From the NCBI RefSeq assembly GCF_051132615.1, contig NZ_CP152375.1, positions 1 through 64,000 of the forward strand: a stretch of DNA of 64,000 nucleotides. The letters are read 5' to 3'. The notes under the pieces are model-generated. The model did no database searches and was not told the origin of the DNA. It was given only the letters and a program-made list of their open reading frames with translations. Source of the stretch: G051132615 sp051132615 (GTDB lineage Bacteria > Pseudomonadota > Gammaproteobacteria > Burkholderiales > Neisseriaceae). The position numbers and the translations under genes were made by a program. Of the stretch, positions 60,228-64,000 are shown one piece after another; positions within the stretch are counted from its first letter, which is position 1; every line of letters begins with the position of its first letter.

Positions 60228-62627
60228 TTAATCGTTAAATAACACCCGTTTCGCTTCTTTTGCTAAATACACCCAAGTTTCAACTACTGTATCGGGGTTC
60301 AGAGAAATGGTTTCAATGCCTTTTTCCACCAACCATTTGGCAAAATCAGGATGATCAGATGGGCCTTGACCACAAATACCAATATATTTATTGTGACGCA
60401 AACAAGCTGAAATAGCCATATCCAACATTGCTTTTACAGCAGGGTCACGTTCATCAAATGTACTGGCAATAGGCCCACCACTGTCTCTATCTGTCCCTAG
60501 GGTTAACTGCGTCATATCATTAGAACCAATGGAAAAACCATCAAAGTACTCTAAAAAATAATCTGCTAAAACGGCATTGGTTGGTAGCTCACACATCATA
60601 ATCAAACGCAAACCATTTTTGCCACGCTCTAAGCCATTTTGTTTTAATAATTCAACCGTCTGAGCAGCCTCTTTTAATGTGCGCACAAATGGAATCATCA
60701 CTTCAAGGTTGGTCAACCCCATTTCATCACGGACTTTTTTTATGGCACGACATTCCAGTTCAAAACAGGCTTTAAATTGTGGAGAAATATAACGAGCAGC
60801 CCCTCTGAATCCAAGCATTGGGTTTTCTTCGTGGGGTTCATACAGATTTCCACCAATTAAATTAGCGTATTCATTTGATTTAAAGTCTGATGTTCTTAAA
60901 ATAACCTTCTTAGGATAAAAAGCAGCAGCAATTGTTGCAACACCTTCTACAATTTTATCTACATAAAAATCTACTGGCGAACGATACCCTGCTGTTTTAT
61001 CTTGAATGGTTTGTTTTAATGTGCTCTCTAATTGATCAAACTCTAATACTGCCTTTGGGTGAATACCAATTTGACGGTTAATGATAAACTCCATCCGAGC
61101 CAAGCCAACACCTTCATTGGGTAGCTTAGTGAAACCAAAAGCCAGCTCTGGATTGCCCACATTCATCATCACTTTGACGGGGCTTTGAGGCATTTTATCT
61201 AAAGAAAGATCGATGGTTTCTATGTCCAATAGTCCTTCATAAATATAACCCGTATCCCCTTGAGCACAAGAAACGGTTACATTCATACCATCGGATAAAA
61301 CTTCCGTTGCATGACCACAACCAACCACAGCAGCAATACCCAACTCCCGAGCAATAATGGCTGCGTGACAAGTTCGCCCACCTCGATTGGTCACTATAGC
61401 GGAAGCCCGTTTCATAACGGGTTCCCAATCTGGATCGGTCATATCGGTCACCAAGACATCCCCTGGTTGAATGCTGTCCATTTGTTCAATGCTTTTAATG
61501 ACTTTAACCACACCTTGACCAATTTTTTGACCAATTGATCGCCCTTCACACAATATGGGTGAGTGATTTTTTAATTGATAGCGACGCAGCTCATTACCTG
61601 TTTCCTGAGACTTAACGGTTTCTGGTCTGGCTTGTAAAATGTACAATTGGCCATCTATCCCATCCTTACCCCATTCAATGTCCATTGGTCGAGCATAATG
61701 CTCTTCAATAATTAAAGCGTATCGGGCCAATTGTGCGACTTCTTCATCAGTCAGGGCAAACTGCTTTCTTAAGTGCTCTGGCACATCAACAACCTGAACT
61801 GATTCTCCTGCCTGAGCGGCTTGAGCAAACACCATTTTGATTGCTTTAGAACCTAAATTTTTACGTAAAATTGCGGGTCGCTGTGCTTTTAGTGTTGGCT
61901 TATGGACATAAAACTCATCTGGATTGACCGAACCTTGCACAACAGTTTCCCCCAAACCATACGCAGCGGTAATAAACACAACTTGGTCAAAACCTGATTC
62001 TGTATCCATTGTAAACATGACGCCCGCACAACCATCATCAGATCGAACCATTCTTTGTACACCAACAGACAAAGCAACGTCTTGATGAGAAAAGTCTTTA
62101 TGCACACGATAAGAAATAGCACGATCATTATACAAAGAAGCAAATACTTGTTTTGCCGCCTGTTTAACATTGTCTAGCCCACTAATATTTAAAAAAGTTT
62201 CCTGCTGGCCAGCAAAAGAAGCATCGGGTAAATCTTCTGCTGTAGCAGAAGAGCGTACCGCAACGCAAATCTCTGCCCCCCCAGCATCAGCAACCATCTT
62301 AGCCCATGCAGCATCAATTTCTTGCTCTAGATCTTGAGGAAAAGACGTTTGCATGATCCATTGACGAATTTGTGCACCTGTTTGGGTTAATTGCGTTATA
62401 TTGTCTACATCCAATTGCTGCAAAAGCTGATCAATACGTTTATCTAAACCATCCTGAGCCAAAAAGGTTCGATATGCAGCAGCAGTTGTGGCAAAGCCCC
62501 CAGGTACTCTAATGCCTTGAGAGGATAATTGGCTGATCATCTCCCCTAAAGAAGCATTTTTTCCACCAACGCGTTCAACATCGGTCATACGCAAATGTTC
62601 AAACCAGATAACGTTATTTTCTATCAT
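60228..62627 (-). CDS. ppsA: Phosphoenolpyruvate synthase
   Basis: Makes PEP from pyruvate and ATP in gluconeogenesis, 799 residues. ATP-grasp domain with GGKNASLGEM (21-30) and VRSSATAEDLPDASFAGQQ, the swivelling phospho-His domain with His421 in GGRTCHAAIIARELG, and the C-terminal PEP barrel with GSNDMTQLTLGTDRDSG and the Cys motif GICGQGPSDHPD. Start at ATG 62627 (MIENNVIWFEHLRM); 21 further upstream codons are in frame but unlike the family. No ppsR is visible beside it. Confidence 0.96.
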   Translation of the reverse strand: MIENNVIWFEHLRMTDVERVGGKNASLGEMISQLSSQGIRVPGGFATTAAAYRTFLAQDGLDKRIDQLLQQLDVDNITQLTQTGAQIRQWIMQTSFPQDLEQEIDAAWAKMVADAGGAEICVAVRSSATAEDLPDASFAGQQETFLNISGLDNVKQAAKQVFASLYNDRAISYRVHKDFSHQDVALSVGVQRMVRSDDGCAGVMFTMDTESGFDQVVFITAAYGLGETVVQGSVNPDEFYVHKPTLKAQRPAILRKNLGSKAIKMVFAQAAQAGESVQVVDVPEHLRKQFALTDEEVAQLARYALIIEEHYARPMDIEWGKDGIDGQLYILQARPETVKSQETGNELRRYQLKNHSPILCEGRSIGQKIGQGVVKVIKSIEQMDSIQPGDVLVTDMTDPDWEPVMKRASAIVTNRGGRTCHAAIIARELGIAAVVGCGHATEVLSDGMNVTVSCAQGDTGYIYEGLLDIETIDLSLDKMPQSPVKVMMNVGNPELAFGFTKLPNEGVGLARMEFIINRQIGIHPKAVLEFDQLESTLKQTIQDKTAGYRSPVDFYVDKIVEGVATIAAAFYPKKVILRTSDFKSNEYANLIGGNLYEPHEENPMLGFRGAARYISPQFKACFELECRAIKKVRDEMGLTNLEVMIPFVRTLKEAAQTVELLKQNGLERGKNGLRLIMMCELPTNAVLADYFLEYFDGFSIGSNDMTQLTLGTDRDSGGPIASTFDERDPAVKAMLDMAISACLRHNKYIGICGQGPSDHPDFAKWLVEKGIETISLNPDTVVETWVYLAKEAKRVLFND

Positions 62628-62747
62628 GTCAAATCCACTTTTTAAAATAAAGAAAAACTGCTCATACACAAAGCCTAATTGATTAGGCACGACAAATGGT
62701 GATTTATTATTTTTTTAAATGAATCAGTTCTATAACTGAAATGAGCT

Positions 62748-62774
62748 GGGGAGAAAATAAATTGATTTCTCCCC
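62748..62774 (-). terminator. Hairpin after the right-edge MFS gene
   Basis: Stem GGGGAGAAA / TTTCTCCCC with a nine-base loop, 19 bases past the MFS stop. Strong stem but no T-run after it on the minus strand, so termination is tentative. Confidence 0.5.
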
Positions 62775-62792
62775 TAACAAGACATTGACAAC

Positions 62793-64000
62793 TTAATTTA
62801 CTTGTACATCATTATTTTGATTTTCTTTTACAAACAGCATGGCAATAATGCCCACTACGGTAACAACTGCTGCAAAATAAAAACCACTATTCAAACTACC
62901 TGTACGATCCGCCAAAAAGCCTGTGACATAGGGTGCACAAATGGAAGCACACATACCAAAGAAATTATATAAACTAAATGCAGTACTTAAAGCAGCTTTA
63001 GGTGCATTATCGGCAACTAAGGCAACCAATACAGGGTTTAAACTGATCTTACCAATAAACCCATAAAGTACCAACACGGCAATTAAAACAGCGTAAGAGT
63101 TTGAATACACAATCCCAAAAATCGCCACTAAAGATAATGGCATCATAAACAATACCACGGGTTTTCTTTTACCTAATTTGTCGGATACATAGCTACATAA
63201 TAATGTGCCCACAATAGAAATCCAAGGCACAATAGAAGCAATTTGTGAAGCTTGAACTTTATCCATTCCTCGCTCTGCTTCTAAATAATTAGGTAACCAA
63301 GTAATGATCACAAAGAACCCATAAATAGAACAGAAAATGGTGATATAGGCCAAAACCAGATTACGGTTTTTAAACAAGTCACTGAATTTAAAAGCTTCTT
63401 TAGATTGTGCTTGTACAGCATTTTGCTCGGCAGCTTTTGGATCAGCTTTTTCTCTGATCCAAAATAACATCATGAGTGTCACGATCAAAATAGGCACAGC
63501 AACAACTACAAAAGGCATTTTCCATGAGGTATGGTAGTTTGTCACCATAATACTGGATAAGTAGTAACCAAAGGCAATACCAAAAGACATACCACTACCA
63601 ATAACCGCACTGCCTAAGGTGATCCATTTTTTTGGAATGGCTTCAGATGACAAGGCATATTGTGGTCCATAATACGCGCCTTGTGCAGCACCTGTAATCA
63701 TCCATAATGCAATGAAAATCATAAATGTTGGTGACACTGCAATGGATGCAATAAATACAGCATAAAGGAAAAAACCTGTCACCAATACTTTTTTGCGCCC
63801 TATTTTATCGCCTAAAATACCTGATGGCACTTGTAAGAAGGTGTAGGTTAAGAAAAACAAACTCATCACCCCACCGGTTTGTGCTTTAGATAAGCCAAAT
63901 TCTGATTGGATTTCAGATATAACGGGACTTAAGACACTTCGACCAGCGTAAATCACCACCCAACCCAAGAAAAAGACTATGACGACTTTTATCCAATAAG
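62793..64000 (-). CDS. MFS transporter (N-terminus cut off by window edge)
   Basis: The frame stays open to the right edge (residues reading YWIKVVIVFFLGWVVIYAGR before the first Met at 63968), so the start is outside. The visible 400 residues hold about 12 helices with the MFS loop motif GILGDKIGRKKVLV and the repeat motif YVSDKLGKRKPVV in the second half. It resembles anion:cation symporter or sugar-acid type carriers (IYAGRSVLSPVISEIQSEFG), but the substrate cannot be named. Confidence 0.88.
   Translation of the reverse strand, partial: YWIKVVIVFFLGWVVIYAGRSVLSPVISEIQSEFGLSKAQTGGVMSLFFLTYTFLQVPSGILGDKIGRKKVLVTGFFLYAVFIASIAVSPTFMIFIALWMITGAAQGAYYGPQYALSSEAIPKKWITLGSAVIGSGMSFGIAFGYYLSSIMVTNYHTSWKMPFVVVAVPILIVTLMMLFWIREKADPKAAEQNAVQAQSKEAFKFSDLFKNRNLVLAYITIFCSIYGFFVIITWLPNYLEAERGMDKVQASQIASIVPWISIVGTLLCSYVSDKLGKRKPVVLFMMPLSLVAIFGIVYSNSYAVLIAVLVLYGFIGKISLNPVLVALVADNAPKAALSTAFSLYNFFGMCASICAPYVTGFLADRTGSLNSGFYFAAVVTVVGIIAMLFVKENQNNDVQVN

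Noticed and set aside
1..64000. Repeated DNA uptake sequences as expected in Neisseriaceae
   Set aside because: By eye no 10-12-base word recurs at high density; the AGGTAGCCT in the tkt hairpin (28112-28121) is a single case. A k-mer count would be needed to settle it.

Overview
The window is chromosomal DNA of an AT-rich (roughly 35-40% GC by eye) Gram-negative, facultatively anaerobic proteobacterium. Remembered similarity of DnaK, GrpE, QueF and the yajR-ssb pair points to a betaproteobacterium close to Neisseriaceae. That is inference from memory; no rRNA gene is present to confirm it.

Positions 1-18.9 kb form a nitrate-respiration island. It holds narG (5' part of the gene, running off the left edge), two nitrate/nitrite transporters (narK1, narK2), the nitrate sensor-regulator pair narX-narL, the NO-response membrane protein nnrS, and an almost complete molybdenum-cofactor pathway (moaA, moaC, moaD, moaE, moeB, mobA, moeA, mog). 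The cofactor made by these enzymes is inserted into NarG. A fetAB-type ABC exporter sits between narK2 and narG.

From 19 to 29.3 kb lie metabolic genes: a putrescine-catabolism operon of spuABC type (puuD, puuA and an aminotransferase with an unusual histone-H1-like tail), bcp, a queuosine operon (queF-queC-yhhQ) behind a clear preQ1-I riboswitch, then tkt and gap.

From 29.3 to 49.8 kb housekeeping genes (yajR, ssb, a DUF2339 protein, a CPBP protease, ruvX, yqgE, a VOC protein, a flavin/iron-sulfur reductase, trmB) are interleaved with what looks like a dispersed contact-dependent killing system. It comprises two large polymorphic toxins (29784-32315 and 46680-49745), their immunity genes, and a lone VirD4/TraG-type coupling ATPase (42380-44080). 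Both toxins share an N-terminal half built of tandem modules resembling the XVIPCD domain that recruits antibacterial type IV secretion effectors to VirD4, followed by a LysM-like module. They differ at the C-terminus: an EndoU-like RNase in one, an unrecognised toxin domain in the other. Downstream of the second toxin is an array of three paralogous immunity genes and a decayed orphan toxin tail. This is the most novel part of the window: the recruitment modules are N-terminal and repeated, whereas in described effectors the domain is C-terminal.

From 49.8 kb to the right edge the genes are ordinary: a TlpA-like thioredoxin, a zinc-ribbon protein, a thioesterase, the grpE-dnaK-dnaJ heat-shock cluster with two sigma-32-type promoters, pnuC, argS, trhP, ppsA and a truncated MFS transporter. 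No tRNA, rRNA, insertion sequence, prophage or CRISPR array was found.
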